This document shows positions 1-5,870 of a stretch of 6,634 nucleotides of DNA, piece after piece; within the stretch, counting starts at the first letter, position 1, and the number at the start of each line of letters is the position of its first letter. Both the position numbers and the translations under genes were made by a program. The stretch covers positions 1-6,634 of the forward strand of contig CAMWXM010000165.1 in NCBI GenBank assembly GCA_947178195.1. Direction: 5' to 3'. The DNA comes from an uncultured Ruminococcus sp. (GTDB lineage: Bacteria > Bacillota > Clostridia > Oscillospirales > Ruminococcaceae). Below the pieces are notes generated by a model. The model had not been told where the DNA came from. It saw only the letters and a list, made by a program, of their open reading frames with translations, and did no database searches.

Positions 1-149
1 AATGAATTAATATAATCAGGACATAATATGCTTTTTTCCTGATTATGAACAGGCGGAGAATTAAATGATTTTCTTTTAACTATAATTCCGTCCTGAATAA
101 GTGCTGCTTTAATAAAACTTGCTCCACAATCAACTGCAATAATATTCAT
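1..149 (-). CDS. N-terminal fragment of an ASKHA-fold sugar kinase-like protein (ROK or FGGY type)
   Basis: Only the first 49 codons are present; the gene runs off the left edge. The N-terminus begins MNIIAVDCGASFIKAALIQD, which matches the phosphate-1 loop of the ASKHA superfamily (hydrophobic strand, D-x-G-x-S/T, then K-A-x-L), as in ROK glucokinase-like and FGGY carbohydrate kinases. The loop Asp is residue 7 and the Lys is residue 14. The start ATG (147-149) is preceded by a strong ribosome binding site, AAAGGAGAC (152-160 on the complement), which lies inside the end of the cyclase gene. The two genes overlap by 20 bases, so they are probably translationally coupled. By family knowledge such a protein would phosphorylate a sugar, amino sugar or cyclitol with ATP in the cytosol. 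BadF-type ATPases or ROK regulators share the same N-terminal loop and cannot be excluded from this fragment. Confidence 0.72.
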   Translation of the reverse strand, partial: MNIIAVDCGASFIKAALIQDGIIVKRKSFNSPPVHNQEKSILCPDYINS

Positions 150-1194
150 GAGTCTCCTTTATATAATTCAAAAACATTACTTTTAATTTATCATCAATAT
201 TCATGGGATATACTATTAAATGACTCATGCCATCCAATAATGCAAAATTCAAGGTATTTTCATTAACCTTTTTATCGGTTTTTATAATTTCAAAAAGTTT
301 TTCAGGATCATCTATAATAATTTCATCTTTTTGAAAAGCCTCTTTAATCAAATGCTTCACATCAAAATATATTTTTTCTGAAATTAAGTTTTCCTTCCAA
401 GAAAAATAATTAACAACATCAATTCCCCAGATTACTGCTCTTCCGTGTGGCACTTCATTTTTAGTATATGCTTCAAGAGCATGACCGAAAGTGTGTCCAT
501 AATTAAGTATACGTCTCAAATCTGATTCAAACTCATCTTTTTCAATTACATCCTTTTTAACCTGCAAGCCCTTAAAAATATAATTTGAAATATTTTCACA
601 TGGAATGTAATTTTTTTCAACTTTCAGTTCATTATAAAATTCTTCATCATTAGTAAGAGAAAATTTCAGTAATTCGCCCCATCCATTAATATAATCCGAT
701 TCGGTCAATGTATCAAGAAAATTAACATCAATAAATATTTTCTTGGGAGGATAAAACACTCCGATTTGATTTTTATATGCTCCAAGGTTGATACCGCACT
801 TGCCTCCGATACATGAATCACACATTGACAGGAGAGTTGTCGGGAAAAAGTACCAGTCAATATTTCTCAGATAAAGGTTGGCTGCTATTGTAGTAACATC
901 TTGACTTATGCCACCGCCAATACAAATGGCTTTCCAATTCTTTTTTACACCTATTTTCTTCCAGTATAAAATTATATCCATAACGGTATCCATTGTTTTT
1001 TTATTTTCAACTGGCTCCATTAAGTAAATATTCTCTGAATCAATATCAGCAAATTTGTCTTTGTATAAATTGTAAACATTTTTGTCAATAACATAGACTA
1101 CATTTTTATCAAATTGGCTTAAAGCCTTTTTAAAATCGTCAATAAATTCCACTGAATAGTTATATAATTTTGAATTTATTTCTATTTTATTCAT
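130..1194 (-). CDS. 3-dehydroquinate synthase-like sugar phosphate cyclase
   Basis: This 354-residue protein has the usual length and motif order of the DHQS/sugar phosphate cyclase family, NAD- and metal-dependent cytosolic enzymes that cyclise a keto-sugar phosphate. Visible motifs: GGGxxxD (93-99) for NAD; R110; PTTLL then D126 and GGK (130-132); KN (141-142); E174 and K177; K213; R227; N231; H234 and H238; H250; DKK (307-309). E174, H234 and H250 are the expected metal ligands. Divergent points are ISQD where DHQS usually has VxGD, GWGELLK for GLAE-x-x-K, and HGR for HGE. The start at 1194 is chosen because AAGGTGGAG (1202-1210, complement) sits 7 bases upstream and the protein aligns from there; a TTG at 1281 would add a tail that is really an SDR remnant. 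It lies between a HAD phosphatase and a kinase-like gene, so a specialised role (aminoDHQ or another cyclitol) is as likely as housekeeping aroB. The family call is firm; the substrate is not. Confidence 0.88.
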   Translation of the reverse strand: MNKIEINSKLYNYSVEFIDDFKKALSQFDKNVVYVIDKNVYNLYKDKFADIDSENIYLMEPVENKKTMDTVMDIILYWKKIGVKKNWKAICIGGGISQDVTTIAANLYLRNIDWYFFPTTLLSMCDSCIGGKCGINLGAYKNQIGVFYPPKKIFIDVNFLDTLTESDYINGWGELLKFSLTNDEEFYNELKVEKNYIPCENISNYIFKGLQVKKDVIEKDEFESDLRRILNYGHTFGHALEAYTKNEVPHGRAVIWGIDVVNYFSWKENLISEKIYFDVKHLIKEAFQKDEIIIDDPEKLFEIIKTDKKVNENTLNFALLDGMSHLIVYPMNIDDKLKVMFLNYIKETHEYYCS

Positions 1195-1201
1195 AATAAA
1201 T

Positions 1202-1210
1202 CTCCACCTT
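1202..1210 (-). promoter_or_regulatory. Ribosome binding site that sets the cyclase start
   Basis: AAGGTGGAG on the complement lies 7 bases before the ATG at 1192-1194. It supports this start over the in-frame TTG at 1281, which would give 29 extra residues derived from the SDR remnant. It overlaps the remnant's ancestral TAA stop (1209-1211). Confidence 0.8.
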
Positions 1211-1299
1211 ATCTGCCTGTAAAACTTTCTTTTTAAGCAATTAGCTGACCAGTAGTATTCCAACTTATAATTTGAATACAAAAAATAATGAACAGGCTC
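1209..1299 (-). pseudogene. Decayed 3' end of an SDR reductase gene
   Basis: Read leftward, this short gap between the phosphatase and the cyclase encodes the C-terminal signature of a classical SDR. Codons from 1299 give EPVHYFLYSNYKLEY; after a one-base frameshift the reading continues TTGQLIA, then a premature TAA (1233-1235), then KESFTGR and a TAA stop (1209-1211). The intact SDR at 5176-5856 ends FLCSDYNQSITGQLIAVDGG followed by FTCR and stop. Aligned by hand from ACTGGTCAGC to the ATG of the following gene, the two stretches are both 62 bases long, need no gap, and agree at about 43 positions. Both have 14 bases between the stop and the next ATG. The fragment has no start, carries a frameshift and an internal stop, and lacks all catalytic residues, so it cannot make an SDR. 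Its end overlaps the ribosome binding site of the cyclase gene, which may explain its survival. Confidence 0.66.
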
Positions 1300-1310
1300 T
1301 TAAATAGTTA

Positions 1311-1961
1311 TTATATATAATTTAAAATATCAATTGCTTTATCTGCATAATCATTTATTGATGGCTTAAATTTATCTTCAATTTTATCAAATCCAAATCC
1401 ATATGTAATGCCGATAAAATCAATTTTTGCCTGTTCAGCTCCGATAGCGTCATTGTGTGTATCGCCGATCATAACTATTCTGCTTCTATCACTTATTTTG
1501 CTGTCAGAAATACATAAATCAATAATATCACTTTTTTTCAATTTATTTTCTGCATCTCCACCGTGTATATTTCGGGTATATTTATCAAATTCAAAATGCT
1601 CAAGAATAGTCTTGGCAAAATCTTCTCTTTTATAAGTAGCAATTGCTGTCTGAATATTTCTCTTCGTCAATGTCTGAAAGACCTCATAGATGCCATTATA
1701 CGGTGAAGCTTTAAAGAGTGTATTGGTCTTATAATAAGTACGAAAAATTGTTATGGCCTTTTCCAGAGCATCACCGTTCAATCCGCATTCTCTTGCGAAT
1801 GAATCTTGTATCGGGGGACCGATAAATGACGATATAGATTCGTCTGAAAGCCTTTCAAGCTTCATAGTATCAATAGTATATTTTATAGATGATATTATAC
1901 CTTCTGAAGTATCCAATATTGTTCCGTCTAAATCAAAAATTACCAAATCATATTTATTCAT
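1311..1961 (-). CDS. HAD-superfamily phosphatase, Gph/PpaX-like (subfamily IA)
   Basis: This 216-residue cytosolic hydrolase shows all four HAD motifs. Motif I is DLDGT with nucleophile D10 and acid D12; motif II is the Thr at 109 (AIATYK); motif III is the Lys at 143 (NKLKKSD); motif IV is GDTHND with D167 and D171. The FIGPP segment (46-50) in the alpha-helical cap is typical of the phosphoglycolate and pyrophosphate phosphatase branch, and the length fits it. It would remove phosphate from a small metabolite through a phospho-aspartate intermediate. As first gene of the leftward unit, 116 bases ahead of the cyclase and upstream of a kinase-like gene, it may dephosphorylate a pathway sugar or cyclitol phosphate; that is inferred from context only. 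The start ATG at 1959-1961 is preceded by a purine-rich but weak site (AAGAAAGAAG). General phosphoglycolate-type housekeeping is the alternative. Confidence 0.9.
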   Translation of the reverse strand: MNKYDLVIFDLDGTILDTSEGIISSIKYTIDTMKLERLSDESISSFIGPPIQDSFARECGLNGDALEKAITIFRTYYKTNTLFKASPYNGIYEVFQTLTKRNIQTAIATYKREDFAKTILEHFEFDKYTRNIHGGDAENKLKKSDIIDLCISDSKISDRSRIVMIGDTHNDAIGAEQAKIDFIGITYGFGFDKIEDKFKPSINDYADKAIDILNYI

Positions 1962-2083
1962 AAATTGCTTCTTTCTTCTTTAGATTTACTGCTTACATAA
2001 TCATTTGAGCTATTATGATTTGCTAATATTACCCATCGTTACTGAATAGCCCTATAGCATTTAAAAATAAGCATATATACAAT

Positions 2084-2112
2084 ATTATTCGGAACTTGTA
2101 TAAAAAAATCAA
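2084..2112 (-). promoter_or_regulatory. Candidate sigma-A promoter for the leftward unit
   Basis: On the complement, TTGATT (2107-2112) and AATAAT (2084-2089) are separated by exactly 17 bases, giving 4/6 and 5/6 matches to the -35 and -10 consensus. Transcription would start near 2077 and give a leader of about 115 bases before the phosphatase ATG at 1961. The region is very AT-rich, so a chance match is possible. Confidence 0.35.
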
Positions 2113-2142
2113 TACTATGAGTAAAAAAGTTTTATAAAAAAC

Positions 2143-2192
2143 TAGAAAATCCCAAATGAAATACAGCAAATAATATCGTTTGGGCATTTCTA
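2143..2192. repeat. Imperfect inverted repeat in the divergent region
   Basis: CCCAAATGA (2151-2159) pairs with TCGTTTGGG (2176-2184) with one G-T pair. After a 2-base mismatch on each side, TAGAAA (2143-2148) pairs with TTTCTA (2187-2192). The loop is 16 bases. Read leftward, the hairpin is followed by a T-rich stretch (about 2123-2142), so it resembles a terminator on the complement strand. No gene on that strand lies upstream to terminate, so a leader structure or a relic are equally possible. Confidence 0.45.
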
Positions 2193-2302
2193 AAAAGCTG
2201 TGTCGTTTAGATGTGCCACGCAATAGAAGTAATTATATTATATAAAAAAAAAATACATTTTAACTTTATTTTTTTGAAATTATGCCGATAAATATATTGT
2301 AT

Positions 2303-2344
2303 GGGTTGATGTTGAGTTATAAATGTTTACAAAAAGCTCAACCC
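2303..2344 (+). promoter_or_regulatory. Overlapping inverted-repeat arms upstream of the ThDP gene (possible operator or leader hairpin)
   Basis: GGGTTGA (2303-2309) is complementary to TCAACCC (2338-2344), and the neighbouring GTTGAG (2311-2316) is complementary to CTCAAC (2337-2342). The two left arms share GTTGA as a direct repeat seven bases apart and compete for one right arm, so only one hairpin can form at a time. The element ends 71 bases before the ThDP start. No T-tract follows it on the + strand, so it is not an ordinary terminator. An operator or a switchable leader are possibilities; function is inferred only. Confidence 0.35.
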
Positions 2345-2415
2345 GATGAAAGCAGACAAAATTGTGAAAATGCAGTGAATTATACATTGAAATATTTTAA
2401 GGAGATATATATAGG

Positions 2416-4224
2416 ATGAAAATAAAAGTTTCTGATTATATTGCCGATTTTTTATCTGAAAATGGAATAAAAACTATATTTACAGTTGTTGGTGGCGGTG
2501 CTATGCACATGAATGATTCGTTTGGACACCACAAAAACATTACTTGTGTCTATAATCATCATGAGCAGGCTTCAGCAATTGCAGCAGAGGCGTATGCGAG
2601 ATTAACAGGAAAAATAGCTGCCGTATGTGTAACTACCGGTCCAGGAGGAACAAATGCCATTACCGGCGTAATAGGTGGTTGGTTAGACTCGATTCCAATG
2701 TTTATTATTTCCGGACAGGTCAAGCGTGAAACAACTATATGGTCTTGTCCGGAATTAAATCTGCGTCAGCTTGGGGATCAGGAATTTGATATAATTCATT
2801 CCGTTTCTAATATGACAAAATACTCTGTAATAGTTACAAATCCTAAAGAAATTGCGTATCATTTGGAAAAAGCATTGTTTCTTGCACTAAACGGCAGAAT
2901 GGGTCCTGTCTGGATAGACGTTCCTCTTGATGTACAAGGCGCTAAAATAGATACTGATGATATGATACACTTTGATCCCATAGAAGAAATGTGTTGGGAA
3001 GTTCCTTCAATATCAGATAATACAGCTAAATTAATACTTGAAAAAATTAAAAATGCTAAGGCTCCTTTGATATTAACAGGCACTGGAATACGTTTGGGTA
3101 ACGCTGAAGAAGAACTGCTTCAATTGATAGAAAAATTAAAAATTCCGGTTGTAACAGCATGGAATGCAAACGATACCGTTGCATATGATAATCCACATTT
3201 TGCGGGTATGCCTGGAACAGTTGGAACACGTGCAGGCAATTTTGCAGTTCAGAATTGTGATTTACTATTAAGTCTTGGCTGTCGCTTAAATATAAGAATG
3301 ATTGGTTATAATCATTTTGATTTTGCTAAAAATGCATACAAAATTATTGTTGATATTGATTCAAGAGAATTATCTAAACCAACTATCAAACCAGATATGC
3401 CTATCCATGCAGATGTAAAACAATTTATTCAAGCGTTGCTTAAAGAAAAATACACTCCTACCGAATATCATATTCCATGGCTTAAATGGTGTAAAGAACA
3501 GTTAGTGAAATATCCTGTTGTGCTGCAGGAATATTATAAATCGAGCAATGAAAATATTAATCCATATGTATTTATGAAGCATCTTTCTTCGCATCTTAAT
3601 GAGAATGACCGCATAATCTGCGGAAATGGTAGCGCTTGCGTAGTTACTTTTCATGCACTTAAAATAAAGCAGGGACAAAGAATGTTTACAAATTCTGGAT
3701 GTGCGTCAATGGGATATGGTTTACCGGCTGCAATAGGAGTTTCTGTTTCTGACAATAGTCAACGTACTATTTGTATCGACGGCGATGGCAGTTTTATGAT
3801 GAATATTCAAGAACTTGCTACAATAGCTTATAATCGCTTAAATATTAAAATTATTTTATTAAACAACAATGGGTACCATTCTATTCGTCAAACTCAAAGA
3901 AATTTATTTAATCCTCCTTTTGTGGGTATTGATTCAGAAAGCGGCATAGGCTTCCCTGATTTTTCAAAGCTTGCTGATTCATTTGGCATTAAATATTTTA
4001 ATATTAGTGGTGAAAATAATTGTGATATTATATTAAAGAAACTTCTCTTGTCAGATGAACCTTGTATTTGTGAAGTGAATATTGATCCTAAACAGGATTT
4101 TTCGCCTAAGTCGTCTTCAAAAATTCTTCCTGATGGTAAAATAATTTCACCGTCCATTGATGATATGGCCCCTTTTCTAGATAGGGACGAATATGCTGCA
4201 AATCATTATTCTGCAAATTATTAA
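2416..4224 (+). CDS. ThDP-dependent acetolactate synthase-like enzyme of the surface-glycan type (YerE-like candidate)
   Basis: This 602-residue protein has the complete three-domain layout of the acetolactate synthase/pyruvate oxidase family. The N-terminal PYR domain (about 1-180) carries the cofactor-activating Glu at 50 (HHEQAS) and GPGGTNA (75-81). A central Rossmann-like domain (about 195-340) follows. The C-terminal PP domain (about 380-560) has the ThDP/Mg motif GDGS (456-459) through NNNGY (483-487). The segment RQLGDQE (117-123) and the C-terminal tail with SSSKILPDGK and MAPFL resemble ThDP enzymes found in polysaccharide clusters more than housekeeping IlvB; this is recalled, not searched. 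No regulatory small-subunit gene follows. AAGGAGA at 2399-2405 sits 10 bases before the ATG. It opens the rightward unit, followed by two SDR genes and a probable glycosyltransferase. I infer that it transfers a two-carbon unit from pyruvate to a 4-keto nucleotide sugar, as YerE does for yersiniose; another 2-keto acid carboligation or decarboxylation is possible. Confidence 0.9.
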   Translation: MKIKVSDYIADFLSENGIKTIFTVVGGGAMHMNDSFGHHKNITCVYNHHEQASAIAAEAYARLTGKIAAVCVTTGPGGTNAITGVIGGWLDSIPMFIISGQVKRETTIWSCPELNLRQLGDQEFDIIHSVSNMTKYSVIVTNPKEIAYHLEKALFLALNGRMGPVWIDVPLDVQGAKIDTDDMIHFDPIEEMCWEVPSISDNTAKLILEKIKNAKAPLILTGTGIRLGNAEEELLQLIEKLKIPVVTAWNANDTVAYDNPHFAGMPGTVGTRAGNFAVQNCDLLLSLGCRLNIRMIGYNHFDFAKNAYKIIVDIDSRELSKPTIKPDMPIHADVKQFIQALLKEKYTPTEYHIPWLKWCKEQLVKYPVVLQEYYKSSNENINPYVFMKHLSSHLNENDRIICGNGSACVVTFHALKIKQGQRMFTNSGCASMGYGLPAAIGVSVSDNSQRTICIDGDGSFMMNIQELATIAYNRLNIKIILLNNNGYHSIRQTQRNLFNPPFVGIDSESGIGFPDFSKLADSFGIKYFNISGENNCDIILKKLLLSDEPCICEVNIDPKQDFSPKSSSKILPDGKIISPSIDDMAPFLDRDEYAANHYSANY

Positions 4225-4225
4225 T

Positions 4226-4231
4226 AGGAGG
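4226..4231 (+). promoter_or_regulatory. Ribosome binding site that decides a TTG start
   Basis: AGGAGG lies one base after the TAA of the ThDP gene and 9 bases before TTG at 4241. An ATG at 4234-4236 is only 2 bases from this site, is out of frame with the epimerase, and stops after about 38 codons. An in-frame TAA at 4232-4234 precludes any earlier start. TTG is therefore the start. Confidence 0.8.
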
Positions 4232-4240
4232 TAATGCTAT

Positions 4241-5155
4241 TTGGTCAGAGCAATTATAACAGGAGCTACCGGTGCTATTGGAACAGCATTAATAAAAGAG
4301 TTGATCGACAACAATATAGAAGTATTAGTATTTTGTCATACGGAATCTAAAAGAGAAAGCAATATTCCTGTTCATCCACTTGTTCAAAAAAAATACTGTT
4401 CACTTATGCAGTTAGCCGACGTTAAAAATGATACTCAAAAAAAATACGATGTTTTTTTTCATTTAGCATGGGCAGGCACTTCAGGTTCTGCAAGGAATGA
4501 TATGTATCAGCAAAATAAAAACGTAAAATACGCTTTAGACGCAGTTTCAGCCGCAAAAAAATTTGGCTGTGATATATTTATTGGCGCTGGTTCTCAAGCA
4601 GAATACGGAAGGTTCGAAGGTGCTTTAAAGCATGATACGCCTGTATTTCCCGAAAATGGATATGGAATGGCTAAATTATGTGCAGGGCATATGACAAGAG
4701 AATATGCTCACCAGTTAGGACTTCGTCACATTTGGGTGAGAATTTTAAGTATATATGGTCCTAATGATGGTGCAAATAGTATGGTAATGTCAACAATTAA
4801 CAAGTTCCAATCAGGAATTATACCAGAATTTACAAAAAGCGAACAGATATGGGATTATTTATTTAGTTACGACGCTGCAAAGGCATTTCGGCTTTTAGGA
4901 GAAAAAGGTATAGACGGTAAAACTTACGTATTAGGCAGCGGAATTTCACGTCCACTTAAGGAATACATATACGAAATCAAAAAAGTTTTTTCACCAGATG
5001 CGGAAATTAAAATAGGCAGTATACCATATGCAGAAAAACAAGTTATGCATTTATGTGCAGATATTAGTGAATTAACAAAGGATACCGGATTTATTCCTGA
5101 ATATAATTTCTTGGAAGGTTTAAAAATAATGAAAACTTTAACAACTGTAAAATAA
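4241..5155 (+). CDS. NAD-dependent epimerase/dehydratase (extended SDR), likely nucleotide-sugar modifying
   Basis: This 304-residue protein has the extended-SDR pattern. It opens with the nucleotide-binding loop GATGAIG (8-14), then FHLAWAG, the catalytic Ser at 118 in GAGSQAEYG, and the YxxxK pair Y141/K145. VRILSIYGPNDG follows, then a C-terminal substrate domain. Its length is typical of UDP-glucose 4-epimerase, dTDP-4-dehydrorhamnose reductase or CDP-deoxysugar reductase relatives (about 290-340), so it should oxidise, reduce or epimerise a nucleotide-activated sugar in the cytosol. The start is TTG, read as Met; no in-frame ATG or GTG precedes it, and AGGAGG is correctly spaced. It follows the ThDP gene by 16 bases, so it probably acts on the same sugar. 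In the yersiniose pathway the ThDP step is followed by a ketone reduction (YerF); this protein or the next SDR could do that. Which reaction it catalyses cannot be read from the sequence. Confidence 0.87.
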   Translation: MVRAIITGATGAIGTALIKELIDNNIEVLVFCHTESKRESNIPVHPLVQKKYCSLMQLADVKNDTQKKYDVFFHLAWAGTSGSARNDMYQQNKNVKYALDAVSAAKKFGCDIFIGAGSQAEYGRFEGALKHDTPVFPENGYGMAKLCAGHMTREYAHQLGLRHIWVRILSIYGPNDGANSMVMSTINKFQSGIIPEFTKSEQIWDYLFSYDAAKAFRLLGEKGIDGKTYVLGSGISRPLKEYIYEIKKVFSPDAEIKIGSIPYAEKQVMHLCADISELTKDTGFIPEYNFLEGLKIMKTLTTVK

Positions 5156-5175
5156 CAAGGAAAGAGGAAATCTAA

Positions 5176-5856
5176 ATGAAGATTGACTTTAATGGAAAAA
5201 AAATTTTTCTTACAGGCGGCAGTCGTGGCATCGGTAAAAAAATTAAAGACTTATTTACCGAATTAAATGCCAAAGTAATTGCTCCCGAAAGAAATGAGCT
5301 TGATTTACTCTCTCGTGAAAATATTGATAGCTATCTTAAAAACAATAGCATTTTACCAGATATTTTTATTCATTGTGCAGGAATAAATGAACTATCAGAC
5401 ATTACAGAAATAAATGAAAATATTCTTGATAAATCATTTCAGGTAAATTGTTTTTCTGCGATTAGCTTACTCAATAATTTTATAATATCTATGAAAGAAA
5501 AGGGTTGGGGTAGAATTATTTTTATATCGTCAATATACGCAATTGTATCACGGGAGCGAAGAATCGCATATAGCTCAACTAAAAATGCATTAACAGGACT
5601 GGCAAAAACTATGGCTCTGGAATTAGCTCCTTATAACATATTAATTAATTCAATTGCACCAGGTTATGTAATGACAGAAATGACAAAAAAAAATTTATCC
5701 ATAAAAGAAATTAATGATATAAAAAATAATATCCCAACCGGAAAATTTCAATCAGCAGAAGATATTGCTTCGTTAGCAGCATTTTTATGTTCTGATTATA
5801 ATCAAAGCATAACTGGTCAGCTTATTGCAGTTGACGGTGGTTTTACATGCAGATAA
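5176..5856 (+). CDS. Classical short-chain dehydrogenase/reductase (FabG-like)
   Basis: This 226-residue protein has the classical SDR motifs: TGGSRGIG (13-20) for NAD(P), HCAG in place of the common NNAG, catalytic Ser 119 in FISS, Tyr 132 and Lys 136 (YSSTK), then PGYVMTEM, and near the end TGQLIAVDGGF. It is slightly shorter than FabG (about 245), with compact loops and no missing core motif. It would reduce a ketone or oxidise an alcohol with NAD(P)H. Its place in the operon, 20 bases after the epimerase and 14 before a GT2-like gene, suggests a keto-sugar intermediate rather than fatty acid synthesis; that is inference. AGAGGA at 5163-5168 precedes the ATG by 7 bases. Its 3' end has a diverged copy at 1209-1299 on the other strand, upstream of the cyclase. 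Confidence 0.9.
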   Translation: MKIDFNGKKIFLTGGSRGIGKKIKDLFTELNAKVIAPERNELDLLSRENIDSYLKNNSILPDIFIHCAGINELSDITEINENILDKSFQVNCFSAISLLNNFIISMKEKGWGRIIFISSIYAIVSRERRIAYSSTKNALTGLAKTMALELAPYNILINSIAPGYVMTEMTKKNLSIKEINDIKNNIPTGKFQSAEDIASLAAFLCSDYNQSITGQLIAVDGGFTCR

Positions 5857-5870
5857 GAAAGAAGGAAATT

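Larger units (their letters stand above)
1962..2415. other. Divergent intergenic region between the two transcription units
   Basis: These 454 bases separate the phosphatase and ThDP-enzyme starts and should hold the promoters of both units. From left to right I see a candidate leftward promoter (2084-2112), an imperfect inverted repeat (2143-2192), a possible coding remnant on the + strand (2160-2242), an A/T-rich tract (2231-2275), and overlapping inverted-repeat arms (2303-2344) followed by the ribosome binding site AAGGAGA (2399-2405) of the ThDP gene. I found no convincing rightward promoter: TTGAAA at 2274-2279 has only a poor -10 (TTGTAT) at 17 bases. No tRNA, CRISPR or known riboswitch is recognisable by eye. 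Confidence 0.6.

Noticed and set aside
1195..1281. Cyclase with a 29-residue N-terminal extension from a TTG at 1281
   Set aside because: The strong ribosome binding site at 1202-1210 serves the ATG at 1194, and the extension corresponds to the frameshifted SDR remnant rather than to any DHQS N-terminus.
1408..1983. Open frames on the + strand across the phosphatase gene
   Set aside because: They lie antisense to a gene with all four HAD motifs and show no recognisable domain or ribosome binding site.
2029..2223. A 64-codon hydrophobic open frame on the complement strand in the divergent region
   Set aside because: It is rich in Phe, Leu, Ile and Tyr as expected from translating an A/T tract, I saw no good ribosome binding site, and it spans the inverted repeat and the candidate leftward promoter. 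A small membrane peptide is possible but unsupported.
2274..2302. Rightward promoter TTGAAA with 17-base spacer and TTGTAT
   Set aside because: The -10 hexamer matches the consensus at only three positions, and such matches are common in this A/T-rich stretch, so I do not call it.
1962..2415. tRNA, CRISPR array, insertion-sequence ends or attachment site in the intergenic region
   Set aside because: I saw no cloverleaf, no regularly spaced repeats, no transposase fragment and no flanking direct repeats that would support any of these.
4234..4350. A short frame from ATG 4234 overlapping the epimerase start
   Set aside because: It is only 2 bases from the AGGAGG, stops after about 38 codons and looks like an out-of-frame reading of the epimerase gene.
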